Origin: Erodium maritimum
Taxonomy: Eukaryota; Streptophyta; Magnoliopsida; Geraniales; Geraniaceae
Reading direction: 5' to 3'
Length of the DNA stretch: 64,000 nucleotides
NCBI GenBank assembly: GCA_963921825.1
Contig: OY997596.1
Span: forward strand, 8,127,001 to 8,191,000
Positions 1 through 10,897 of the stretch are shown here, piece after piece (position 1 is the first letter of the stretch; each line of letters begins with the position of its first letter). The notes below the pieces were generated by a model. That model was given only the letters and a program-made list of their open reading frames with translations, made no database searches and was not told the DNA's origin. The position numbers and the translations under genes were made by a program.

Positions 1-890
1 GGAAGCAAAGGGGTAGTTTGGAGATTTCCCCTTTAGGGTATATGACTCCTTGTGGGTGTATTTCAGCCATTATAATATTGGTGGCCGAAATTAGGAGAGA
101 GAGGAAGAAAAAAAGGGGTTTTGGAAACTTGAAGAAGAAGAAAGGAGGAAAAATGTTGGCTTGAACCTATTCTCTACCCAAAATCTTCCATTTTCTCTTG
201 ATTCTTCATCCTCAAGGTGAATCCCTCTTCCTTTCTCGTTTTGGGTGATTTTGGTTCATGGGTTTTGAAGAAAATGATGAACAATGGTTGGGTTTTTGAG
301 TTTGGTGTTTGGATGATGAATTTTTGGGAGAAATGATGTTAGATGATTGGTTTTAAGTGGATTTGTGGAATTTTGATGAAGACCCATGATGGGTGTTGAA
401 GTAGAGATGTTTTAGGGTCTGTTTTGAAGCTTAAGGAGGTCATCAATAGAGGTTTTTGGGTTAATTTCGTGAGATTCGTGGCTGGAGGAAGAAGAAGGCG
501 GAACAGTGTTGAACCGTCACGGATCCGTGACGGGCACCGTGACGGGAGGTGTCACGGCTCCGTGAGGGAGACCGTGACGGCGTCAGTCACGGCTTCGTGA
601 GGAGAATCGTGACGGCGCAGCCAACGGATCCGTGACCAGAACCGTGACATACCTGAATTGGGCCTTTGGGCCCATTTTGTTGATTTTCGAGTAATTGGAA
701 CATTTATCTATAATCGGGTCCTTTGGGGTTAATGGGGATTGTTTTCCTCTTGGAACCTTTGTGAATTACTCTTGATTCGCGTGTTGTTTTGTGATCCAAG
801 ACTTTGGACCCGAGCTCGGAGGAGGAGGTGACATTTGGACCTCGTGACGAGACGGAGAGGAAGCTAGCCAGGTCGTCAGCAGCTAGGAGT
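1..890 (+). mobile_element. Left part of a Gypsy-type long LTR (LTR-A), interrupted
   Basis: This stretch aligns by eye with LTR-C near 19830-20800. Both have the same purine-rich GAAGAAGAAAGG tract, the same CTCAAG/GTGAAT-type donor-like site (exon edge at 216) and the same block ending in CCGAGCTCGGAGGAGG. The outer left end lies outside the window. At about 513-650 there is a GC-rich array of GTCACGG-TCCGTGA palindromic units. Homology to the LTR stops near 880-900, where a Harbinger element begins, and resumes after 6036. No gene of its own is seen. The right break is approximate. Confidence 0.7.
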
Positions 891-2134
891 GTGATGCACA
901 TCAGATGGGCTTGTATGGGGGGCTTGATTTTCAGAAATGATGACTGTGTAATTAATTAAGATTTTAACTGAATTGTTAATGTTATTTTTAAATCGACAAC
1001 TACTAAATAAAATAGAAATAAAATTTCATTAATAGAAATAAAACTTCATTCAAATAAAATGCAAAAAGAAATAATAATACATAACTTAAAAAAAAGACAT
1101 AAGTTAAAAATATATATAAATAATAAAAACCAGGAATTATCAGTTGTCCGAATCGTCGGAGTAGTAAGTCCCGCCCGAACGATTCCGAATTATCAGTCTT
1201 TTTGAAGTTGCCGATGAGTCGCATCGTTGATGACAGTAACTCGCGCTTGGAGTTCCTGGTGGTACGACAAGGGCATGGATCGGTTCCATGGTTGAGGTGG
1301 TGCGAAACCCTGAGGTAATTCCGGAGGGGGCTCAAAAAATAAATCGTTATCCTCTACTTCATAGCGATCATGTTCGTCCTCCACGATCATGTTATGTAGA
1401 ATGATACAATAATGCATCATATCAGACAAAGTCGCTTTATCCCAGATCCGAGCGGGCCTTGACATTATGTGCCACCGTGCTTGGAGGACTCCAAAGGCCC
1501 GTTCAATATATTTCCGGGCACTTTCTTGGCATTTAGCAAACAACTTCTGTTTGCGGGTATAGGGATGGCGAATCAACTTGACGAACGACCCCATTGAGGG
1601 TAAATGCCGTCAACTAAATATTACGGCTTGTTGTAGCGATGCCCGTTGATCTCGAAATCCACGGTCATGTACCGACCACGGAAAGCTTCGTCGAATAGGT
1701 GGCCGGCGTTGAGGACGTTAATATCGTTGTTCGAGCCACCCATACCGAAAAACGCATGCCAAATCCACGTATCCCGGGATGCAACCGCTTCCAGCATAAT
1801 TGTTGGATTCTCGTGATCGCCACGTTCATGCGATCCTTGCAATGCGACTGGGCAATTCTTCCACTCCCAATGCATGCAGTCAAGACTGCCAATCATATCG
1901 GGGAAGCCTCGGCTATTGCCCGACTCAAGTAATCGTGTCATGTCCGCCACATTCAGCTTCCGCATGTATTCCTCGTAGAAAACCCCAATAACGGCTTTAC
2001 AGAAACGTCGAACACATTTGAGTATAGTATTTTCCCCTATACGTAGTGTGTCGTCCAATGAATCGACATAGCACCCATATGCCAGCATTCGAATCGCGGT
2101 GGTGCATTTCTGGTGCGTTGATAACCCCAACCGC

Positions 2135-5100
2135 TATAAGAACCGCCCCCGATCGACTCCGGTCGAACCGGTGACCTTGGGCGAAGTTTGACTTTTGGCC
2201 GGAAAAGTCAATCGAAGACTCAGGAAGTCGTTCGGGACATTTCCGGGGCCCAAAAAGATTAGCCGTCATCACGGTTAGCTTAGTTGGGTCATTTCCTTCA
2301 GTTTGACTGTAATTTTGTAACGGTCAATTTCTGATCAAACTCGGACTTTATATCTACTTTCACGACTAAAATTGGACTGCTGGAATTTCATTAATTTAAA
2401 GTGGCTCCCACAATGCCACATGGAATTGGAGGCTTGGATGAGAAGAAAATGAGTGGAAATGACCACTTGACCCTCCCTAAATGCTAAAAAATGATAAGAC
2501 TAGCAAGGGGCTTTTGGTCATTTGGAAAATTGGTCATTTAAGGCATTTTGTGAGTCACAAATTCAGCACTTCACCTCACATTTGCTGCAAAGAATTTCTA
2601 AGGGAGAGAAGAGAGAAGAACTCTTGGCTTGAGCAAGAAGAAAGAGAGCAAAGAAGAGATTTTTTGGCTCATCTTTCCACCATTTCTCCCTCCCAAGCTT
2701 GTTAGCTTCATCTCCTACACATCCTCAAGGTATGGTTGCTCTAATCTTCTCATTCCATCCACTTTCAATCTATGGGTTTTATGGGTATTTGGCTTGAAGT
2801 TGAAGAACTAGCTTTGTGGTGGTTACTTGGAGAAGAAGTAGTGAAGTAGGATGATTGGATTGTGTTTTTGTTGAAGTTTTGATTAACCCATTGAGGGTGT
2901 TGATTTTGGGTAACTTTGGATGAACATTTTGGAGTTGAGAGGACTTGGAAATGGGGTTTTTATGGTGATTTTCGTGAAACTCGAGTTGGGGAAGGAACTA
3001 GTCAGGTTTGATACAGAACGAGGTATGGAGAGTGTCACATTCCGGCCCTCTGAGTGGCACGGAACGTGTCACATTCCGGCCCTCTGAGTGGCACGGAACG
3101 TGCCACATTCCGGCCCTCCGATTGGCATGGAATGGGTCACATTCCGGATCAGACCCCCAGAACCCAAAACCCTTCCTTTTAGCCCTTTTCGATTCTTAAA
3201 TCATTTCTTCAAACCTTGTTTCCATAATTTGGGTGTTGTTCTGTTTTTTTGGGGTTAAGAACATCGTTGAGTTATTAACTTTGGTCTTATTATGGTCTAA
3301 GACCGTGGTACCGAACAAGGAAGGAAGGAAGAACTTGGACTTGAGCTTGAAGAACGAAGAGTCACGCCGGAACCCGTGTGAAGAACGGAGTTGTGACCAC
3401 TCGAGCGTTTCACCAGAGTTTCATTAGAGGAAGACCGCAAGGTAGGGAAAGTCTTAATTTCTTAATTAACGCTTAGTATGCATGATTAGGATAATAAAAT
3501 CAGAAAGGTCCTAGAATTGCCTATAGGATGCGAATAACTAGAATAATCGTATTTCAATTACTAATAAATGGATGAGTCTAGTATGCATGCTTAGGACGAT
3601 GACAATTAGTGAAGTGTGCTTTCAATACTTGGGAATTTGATTTACTGGTAGAGAGTCTGTGAAGAGCTCTCGGATTAGTTGCGTGTTAGGTTCACATTCT
3701 TGTTTGATAGTTATTAGGGTAACTTAAGAGTCTAATGAAACTAGATTAGCTTCTCTTATTGAATGACTATTTATTAGTTCATATGATGTTTGTGTGGTTG
3801 AATGTATACTTGGTTGATTTAGTGTTTATGTTGATATAACTGTTGATTGAACGGATGATCGAGTATGACTGGTTGTGCCACGGGGTACAATCAGGTGATC
3901 GATGTACCGCTGGTTCGTGACAGGTAAGCATACGGTAAGTGTGGAGTGTATTGGATGTCTTTGTATTGATGAACGTGTGTACTTCTGAGATTGAGGATTA
4001 AGTGAACGTCTTTGGTGTATTGTGGTGAAAGTGTGATTCGATGAGAGTTGGTCGATGGACGTATTAGTGTATGCTTTCCTTATTCTTGTTTGTTAATGCT
4101 TGTTCCTTTATTCTTATCCTTGAAATGTATGATGTTTGTTTGTTTGCTTGGTGGTTGTTTGTTTCGGTACTACACCGGGGAGGGGGGGGGGGGGGGGGGG
4201 GGGGTAATCCGGTGCCGTTGTAGTGGTTGGAGTTGGACAGATACAGTGAGATATTAACTGAGTATTAGAGCCTGAGGGCATTGGTTACTAGATATTACGA
4301 GAATTGATTATTGGCAGATCCTGCGGGATATTCGTTGCTTATCGGGCCTGCAGGCATTTGGTTATTGGACCCTGCGGGGCATTGGTTATTGGGCCTGCGG
4401 GCAATTGGTTATTGGACCCTGTGGGGCATTGGTTATTGGGCCTGCGGGCAATTTGACGGTTTATCCTGCGGGGAAAGGATTACTTATGGTTTCACCCCAA
4501 GGAACTGCATCCCACTGGATGCACTACTTGGTCCCCTATGACATATGGTCCTTAGGTGGCATTTCCGAATTGGTTTCGGTGCCTCGATGCATGTACCTCC
4601 TCTGGACCGAGGGAAAATCTGATGTGATGTGGATACTCTGGTGGATCGGATTATAGGAACCGAGGTGATCCCAGAATCTATCCACGGATCGGAGGCTTGA
4701 GAAAGCAAGTGGTTGGCAAGATACTGAAATTTCCCAGTTTACTTTTATTGGTCCTTTAAAATATTTATTATAAACTTAATTATGTCACTGTTACTTGGAT
4801 ACTATTACGTTATTGTAATTATTTCTGATTCTTTATTACTTCCTTATTTATCGTATTGCTTTGTTGTTCAGATCACATTTGTAAGCAGTTTATCTTTAAC
4901 GTAAGGGTTGAGTTATTAAGGTTTTTCCTACTGAGCATAAGCTCATCCCCCTTTGTTTTCTAACTGTTTTACAGGAGTACCGGATGTCTAGGGAAGTCGA
5001 GGCTCGGGAGCTTTTGGACTTCTTTGGGTTTTTACTAGAGTTATGTTGGTCTCATGTATTGAACATCCTTTATTTGACCATCTATGTTGAGCTGTGACTC

Positions 5101-5245
5101 ACGATGTTTTAAACTATTTACTTATGTGTCGATTTTGACGGAGTTCGTATGAGATTTTGAAACTTTTATCTATCGTTTATGATTTCTTTTTATTTCAACT
5201 CAGGTCACGTCTCGAGTCCGGTCAAAACGGATTTGGGGCGTGACA
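2135..5245 (+). mobile_element. Solo LTR of a Ty3/Gypsy-type element (LTR-B)
   Basis: The 3111-bp LTR starts TATAAGAACCG (TG mutated to TA) and ends GGGGCGTGACA. It is flanked by perfect 5-bp duplications ACCGC at 2130-2134 and 5246-5250, and no internal retrotransposon sequence is present, so it is a solo LTR. It is strongly similar to LTR-D (for example 3424-3620 against 30170-30355). Contents in order are a donor-like site at 2729/2730, a tandem array of GTCACATTCCGGCCCTC units (about 3031-3150), a G homopolymer (4177-4204), a TTATTGGRCCCTGCGGG tandem array (about 4310-4460), a conserved hairpin block with an acceptor-like TTTTACAG (to 4974) and the conserved 3' end. Confidence 0.9.
4177..4204 (+). 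repeat. Poly-G tract inside LTR-B
   Basis: Four G, one A, then more than 20 consecutive G. It is flanked by CTACACC on the left and TAATCCGGTG on the right, the same flanks as the poly-G tract in LTR-D at 30811-30830. The length may be affected by sequencing or assembly. Confidence 0.9.
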
Positions 5246-6033
5246 ACCGCCGTGCAGCGTCATAGCTCTGAACAAAGTACCTCTCGTGAGATGCAACCGC
5301 TTCCATAACCCGTAAAAATAATGGTCTGGACATACGAAAACGTCGCCTAAACAATTCGGGGCCATAGATCGGGCTCTCGAAAAAATAATCCCTCATCAGG
5401 TCGTCGTGGCCTTGCTCACGCCTTCTGTTAATCTCTCTCCGGGAACCTTCTCCTGCTTCGATCCGTCGCCTCATTCTCTCGAATTCTGGCATTGCTCTCT
5501 GTATCTGTCTGTGGGTTCTACGCCGGAGTCCTTGCTCCCAAGCACGAAGTTCGGCTTCGACCTCGCGGCGTTCGGCTGCGAGCTCCTCCCTTGTTTGACG
5601 TTCGTCGTCGGACATTTTTTTTCGAGAATTGGAAATGAAAAGTAGAGAATTGGAGATGAAATGTAAAGAGAAAATGTAGAAATGGTGTTGTGGATTTGAT
5701 GAAATGGTTGAGGGGTATTTATAGTTGGGGGAAAATAATTTGTTTTGGTATTTTGTATCAAAAAAAAATGTAGCCGTTTCAGACCGTTGCTACCAGTAAC
5801 GGTCTTTTTTTTAGTTGGACAGGTGGCACGCCCTCACTGGGCAACAGAGAGGCAGAGGAGAAAGGGGCAGCGAGGCTGATTTATGCCTCGCGCCCCTGCC
5901 CCCCGAACCTTTCCCCTTCCCCCCACGCCCCCGCCCCGCACCAACCGCACCCCACACCTGTCTGAACCCCGAACTCTACTCTTATGCCCCTGCCCCGGCC
6001 TCGCGCGCACGCCCCGCACCGATGTGGGTGCTC

Positions 6034-6962
6034 TTATTACCTTGATGTGTGTTCCAAGGGAGTTGTATTCTGGTATGGTACCTACACCGAGGGGGTACGC
6101 CGGTGTAGGGTAGTACCTAGGCCGACGGTGTGGTCCCACGTATGCACAGTCCCCCGGTGTGTTATTCCGGTACGATGCCTACATCGAGGGGTTACGCCGG
6201 TGTAGGACATCTAGGCCGACGGTTTGTGTTTGGGCCGACGGGTCGTGTTTGGCACTAGGTGTCGTGTTATACCCCGACGGATTTCCGGGAAGACATTTAG
6301 GCCGATGGATATTCCGGTACGATGTATTGTGATTGTACCCCGACGGATTTCCGGGAAGATATCTAGGCCGACGCTGTGTGTTCCGGTATGATATGATAGA
6401 GTCGGGTTGTGTACAGCCGGCGGAGTTCGGGGACTGCGGTACGGGACGTGTGCTTGTGTTATTGTACGTTGTATGCGTGCTGTTTTTAGTTAAAGGATCA
6501 CGATGTGATAGTGGTCGTGTAGGTACGCTTGTGAGTGTGGTTATGGTCTAGTGACTGATGATAGTGGTTATGAGACTCTATTCGATGGTTAGTTGTGTTG
6601 TTCTAGTATGCCCTATTTGGACGGTTACTCGTGGTGGTGAACGGATGTTCATAACCTTAACTACTTTTCTTACTGAGTGAAAGCTCACCCCCTTTACTTA
6701 TTTTTTTTTACAGGTTTTGAGCGGGATCTGTGCTAGCAAGACACAGCTGAGCTTGGAGCTGGCGAGAGTCTTGTCTAGTGGGTCTAGATACGTACATTTA
6801 TTTTTTTGAACTAAACTTTTATTACTGGATTTATGAGTTGTTGACTCATCTTTATTGGTTTACTATTATCGTTGGAATTTATCTATTTCAAAATTACCTT
6901 TTATTATTTATTGTTTTTAGTTCACGTCTCGAGTCCGGTCAAAACCGAATTTGGGGCGTGAC
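6034..6962 (+). mobile_element. Right part of LTR-A
   Basis: This is the continuation of the LTR seen at 1-890, after the Harbinger insertion. It contains a degenerate tandem array of units of about 60-70 bp at 6060-6400 (GTGTTCCGGTAYGAT, then CCGACGGATTTCCGGG, then ATCTAGGCCGAC), matching the array at 21300-21860 in LTR-C. The conserved block TACTGAGTGAAAGCTCACC with TTTTTACAG (to 6713) follows, and then the terminal GAGTCCGGTCAAAACCG and GGGGCGTGACA. The LTR ends at 6962. The following bases do not look like a primer-binding site, so it is not an obvious 5' LTR. Confidence 0.75.
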
Positions 6963-7960
6963 AGCCAGGGTGTGGTTCATCTGGAACACCTCGTGGTGCC
7001 TTAATGGCCTCGTGGAGACCAGCGAGACTTCTTTACAGGCCTCGCATCCGCCACATCGGGGCCATTTTCCTTTATGAAGGGAACATTCCTGAGTCTTCAT
7101 TCCCTAGTTAGAGGTTGACTAGTAGTACTAGCACTATAGGGGTGGGGGAGTAGGGTAATACCGGGTTCAAGCTGCGGCCTCCTCCGTAGTCGGGGCCACT
7201 ATTTTGATCGAGTACCGGTGTTGATCATAGGTAGTCGGGGCCACTTTTATGATCGAGTAGATGCGGATCCGAAATAGCACGATTCGGGTGCGAGGGTCCC
7301 CCCGTCATCCATCCGCATCCTGTCCCACACCAACCTCCTCCTTCACCACGATTTCATGGGTATGGATTGGCTGCCTTATGTGCGCTCCCAGCAGAAGTGG
7401 TCAGCATGCACGCTCGGGTTCTCAGCAGGGACGGATCCCAATTAGGGATGATCATTGCTCCGCGTAACTCTTGAATTGTGGGCTAAGAAAGGCTCAACTA
7501 GATCCACTCCCTGGAGTTGGTGTAGTACCGGATCAGCCGAGCGAGGATGTCGGATCAGGTGATCACAGCCCTGCATGACCGTTGTAGTGGGTAGTCAGTG
7601 AAGAAGAGGATATCGCCTGACGGGTCTCGTTGCACGAGAAGAGGTCATCAGGGTTGGGGGTAGGAGATTTCATTCTGTCGTGATGGGGTCGCCGGACGGA
7701 AGGTGGTGGCGAGATCGGTTTTGGAGGAAGTCCTCGCTCGAATGTCGAACCCAAGGTCTCCATACTATACTGGGCGGACCATGGGAGGGTGGCATGCGAT
7801 GTATCAAGGAGAGAAGGAGGTCGTCGAAAACGATGATGGTGATGCCATGACGACTGAGGTTTGGACTCGAAAATGAAAGGGGAAAGGGATGCCCTAATAG
7901 TTGGAATAGGAAGCAGACGACTGGAACTTGAGGCAAAAATAGGAGAACGAGAGGACCTTA
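6963..7960. other. Unassigned sequence, probably degraded repeat
   Basis: No gene is recognised. A 47-bp direct repeat begins at about 7185 and 7232 (GTAGTCGGGGCCACT, then TGATCGAGTA). A short frame near 7350-7400 reads MGMDWLPYV, reminiscent of the end of Gypsy proteases, but stop codons follow at once. No coding sequence is called. Confidence 0.5.
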
Positions 7961-8469
7961 AAAGCCGATTATGAATAATATTTGGTTGATTACTTTACTT
8001 GCAAATAAAAACATTTATTTATTTTCATGCTTTAGAAGCCATTACAAAAAAAAAAAGGAAACAAAATTGCTTCATAAAAGCCAAAATTTGACCCATTCAA
8101 TAAGTGAATTAAAACCCAACTCCACCCGTAACTCCCTCTCTGTTAGAAGAAGAACAAAAAGATGCGATCTTGTTGATCCCAATTTCACAAGTAAACTGTA
8201 AAAATAGAGAAAAAGACGAAGAGGCTCGGAACCCAGAAACAAGCTCCGCAAATGCGGCCGCCGGTTGTTACCTTTCTCTGAAACAGACGGTGTCGATCTC
8301 TTCCGGTCAGCTAACGGTGCCGCCATTCCCCTAACGGTTACTTTCCCTTTTCTCCCAAACATGTGAATCTCACTCCGGTGGCTCTGTTCACTCCATTTCC
8401 GTCTCCATCTCTCTCGTTTTTATCCCTCACGTGGATGGTTTTCTGATCCACCGAATCCAGAATTCTGCC
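7961..8469 (+). promoter_or_regulatory. Upstream region and presumed 5' UTR of the GT90 gene
   Basis: AT-rich sequence (7961-8200) turns into a pyrimidine-rich leader (CTCCATCTCTCTCG near 8400) just before the start codon, as in many plant 5' UTRs. No clear TATA box was singled out. A GTG-initiated extension in the same frame (from 8431) was not used. Confidence 0.4.
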
Positions 8470-10565
8470 ATGGGAACTGGGTGGTGGAGCTCTGTTCCGA
8501 CGAACCCCTATCATCTCACATGGATCATTGCCTTGACAGCCTTCTCCTTCACCGCCATTTTACTCTACAAGGTACGTCCCCGTTCAATTCGGTGTGTTTT
8601 GTGTTGTTGGCGCTGTGTGGCTCATTGGGGCATTTCGTCGAACAGGTAGACGACTTCGCGTCGCAGACCAGGACGGTGGCGGGTCACAACCTGGAGCCGA
8701 CGCCGTGGCACAACTTCACGGCCAAGACCTTCGACGACGAGTCCCGGCAGAGCCGGAATTACAAAATCATCAGCTGCTCGTACCTCTCGTGCCGCACCGC
8801 GAACCACACTCCTCCTCCGGCGCTAACCCACCCTCCCTCCACGCGAGAGAATCGGAAATGCCCAGCTTTCTTCAGATGGATCTACCACGATCTTCTTCCC
8901 TGGAACGAGACCCGGATCTCGCTCAACCACGTGATGGAGGCGAAGAAACACGCTGCTCTCCGGGTCGTGATTGTCCAAGGGAGGCTTTACGCGGATTTGT
9001 ACTACGCTTGTGTGCAGAGCCGAACGATGTTCACTCTCTGGAGCATCCTGCAGCTCCTCCAGAGGTACCCTGGGATGGTTCCTGATGTTGATTTGATGTT
9101 CGATTGTATGGACAAGCCCGCCATTAACAGGACTGAGCATGGTTTCATGCCATTGCCGCTCTTTCGCTACTGCACCAGTGCTCATCACTTTGACATCCCA
9201 TTCCCTGATTGGTCTTTCTGGGGATGGTATGATTCAAACCCTCGTTCTTGTGCATTTGTATTCTATTGATCTTCTTGTGTGCTTTTGTGATTTGGTGAAT
9301 TGGTGCTCATATACAGGCCAGAGACGAATCTCAAACCTTGGACGGAAGAGTTTGAGGAAATCAAACAAGGCTCTCAGAAAGTAAGTTTTCTGGATAAGTC
9401 GCCCTTTGCATACTGGAAAGGAAACCCGGATGTTTCGTCCCCAATTCGTATGGACTTACTTCGATGCAACAACACCGAGGTTTGGGGAGCGGAGATATTT
9501 CGTCAGGTAACTCTCTCATCTCCTTAAGATCACACGTTCGAATCTCAATTAGTACGTCTGCTTTAGACTAGGCTATAGTAGGATTGGAGACACGAAAATG
9601 ATAATGTCTTACTTCCTTGTCTTGTGAACTGTAGAATTGGGCTATCGAAAGAACAACTGGATTTGGGACGTCAAAACTCTCGAGCCAGTGTAATCACCGG
9701 TGAGTGCACTCTTGGGATTGACTGAGAAATTTCAAATACGACATGCTTTCTGAATCTCACATTTGGCTTTGATTGGATTGGTTATGCAACTTTACTTCTT
9801 CAGCTTTTCTCCGTGATTAAACCATACATGTAATGTAGGTATAAAATATATGCTGAAGGCTATGCTTGGTCTGTGAGCTTGAAATACATTATATCTTGCG
9901 GATGTGTTCCCTTCATAATAACGACACAATACGATGACTTCTTTAGTCGCGGCCTGACTCCCTTGAAAAACTACTGGCCCATTTCTACATTCGGTTTGTG
10001 CGAGTCTATAAAGTTCGCGGTTGATTGGGGCAATTCACACCTCATGGAGGTATGCATATCACCTCTTGTTTCAAAATTAGGTATCGAAAAACCACATGTG
10101 TAATCGTTTGTTTGGGTTGAACAGGCGGAGAAAATAGGAAGAGGAGCGCAACGTTACATGGAGCATTTGAGCATGGACATGGTCTATGATTACATGTTCC
10201 ATCTCATTACAGAATACGCGAAACTGTTGGATTACAAACCAGAGGCACCATCCACGGCACAGGAAGTATGCAGAGAATCGTTGTTGTGTTTTGCGGATCC
10301 AAAGCAGAGGGAGTTCATCGAGAGATCGGAGACAAGCCCTTCCCCTACAGCCCCGTGCTATCTCCAGCCCGCGAATACTCTGGCCTTCAACACATGGGTA
10401 CAGAAGAAGCAGGACTTAATCCACAGTGTGAGACACATGGAGCAGCTGAAAGCAGCGGAGGTCCGGGCATGGTTTGAGGCACAGAGGCAGGTAGAGGTTC
10501 CCCAAGAGAATCAGGTTCCTAATCCTGATCCTAATCCTAATCCTAATCCTAATCCCACGCCTTAG
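8470..10565 (+). CDS. GT90 (Rumi/KDELC-like, DUF821) protein O-glycosyltransferase
   Basis: It belongs to the CAP10/Glyco_transf_90 family. These are type II endomembrane glycosyltransferases; animal Rumi adds glucose or xylose to EGF repeats, and the plant acceptors are largely unknown. Six exons with GT-AG borders are inferred: 8470-8571, 8646-9226, 9317-9506, 9635-9699, 9839-10049 and 10125-10565. They give 1590 nt in one frame (529 aa). A hydrophobic segment at residues 16-33 looks like a signal anchor, which suggests ER or Golgi location. Family blocks seen are GRLYADLYYACVQSR, VDLMFDCMDKP, DIPFPDWSFWGW, PETNLKPW, KSPFAYWKGNP and KYIISCGCVPFI (donor-sugar region). The C-terminus ends in an Asn-Pro-Asp-Pro repeat from an AATCCT microsatellite. 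The ATG chosen is the first in frame. The family is sure; the acceptor is unknown. Confidence 0.92.
10516..10555 (+). repeat. In-frame AATCCT hexanucleotide repeat
   Basis: About six copies of AATCCT (one AATCCTGAT variant) at the extreme 3' end of the GT90 coding region. They encode a Pro-Asn repeat tail. Because the unit is a multiple of three, length changes would keep the frame. Confidence 0.85.
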
Positions 10566-10886
10566 CTACTAGTTGGTGTCTCTGTTCACTGTAACGGTAA
10601 CACTTGTACACATGACTAGAAACTTTGTGATAATAAAAAAGATAGCTTGTTGATGAGAAGTGGGACGTGAAAAGGAATGGAAAGAGATGGAAGTGGCTGC
10701 AAATTACAATGAATTCATGTGTTTTCTATTTCTTTGCTTGAACACGGACAAAAGAGCTTTTGTTTGTATCGGTCATGTGGAAGACAGTGGTGCTCGGAAA
10801 CTTGCGGCCTTCAATCTTAACTTGTTGTTCAGATTTCCGGCCACATATTACTCACAATACGATAAATGCCCACTGATTTTATTCCA
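10566..10886 (+). other. 3' flank of the GT90 gene
   Basis: Presumed 3' UTR and downstream sequence. GATAATAAAAAAGATAG near 10630 could serve as a polyadenylation signal. No gene is seen. Confidence 0.45.
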
Positions 10887-10897
10887 ATTATTCTTTC

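Larger units (their letters stand above)
1193..5615 (-). pseudogene. HARBI1-like Harbinger transposase/nuclease, disrupted
   Basis: This is the transposase that would cut and join the Harbinger element (DDE nuclease, DDE_Tnp_4 family). The N-terminal part (5615 down to 5246) has an Arg/Glu-rich head and the family block ESPIYGPELFRRRF. The catalytic part resumes at 2134 and runs to 1193. All three acidic residues are visible: D in PDMIGSLDC, D in GGSNNDINV and E in RKYIERAFGV. Three lesions are seen. The 3.1-kb solo LTR lies between the two halves; removing it with one ACCGC copy keeps the frame. There is a stop codon right after HRYNKP, near 1621, where the family has Tyr. A one-base loss lies near 1600, just before GSFVKLIRHP. 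It is therefore not functional, though otherwise well preserved. Confidence 0.9.
891..6033 (-). mobile_element. PIF/Harbinger DNA transposon inserted in LTR-A and split by LTR-B
   Basis: The element carries a HARBI1-type transposase on the minus strand. Its right end reads, on the minus strand, GAGCACCCACATCGG, and is followed on the plus strand by TTA at 6034-6036, the expected Harbinger target trinucleotide. A second Harbinger in this window (33984-36058) begins GAGCATGTACAACGG, so the termini look related. Between the transposase start and the right end is a C-rich subterminal region (5880-6030), also seen in the other copy. The left terminus is eroded and was not found; it is placed at about 890 from the break in LTR homology. 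A solo LTR occupies 2135-5245. Confidence 0.75.

Noticed and set aside
3008-3199. Repetitive frame resembling a tandem-repeat peptide
   Set aside because: It is the LTR-B minisatellite read as protein; the equivalent position in other LTRs has unrelated repeats.
5815-6205. Several Pro/Arg-rich frames at the Harbinger right end
   Set aside because: The subterminal region is C-rich and non-coding; frames are open because stop codons are rare in such sequence.
7350-7420. Gypsy protease-like MGMDWLPYV
   Set aside because: Only nine residues resemble the family and stop codons follow; it is too short to call.
8594-9085. 163-codon frame overlapping exon 2 of the GT90 gene
   Set aside because: It overlaps the recognised exon in another frame, includes intron sequence and has no domain.
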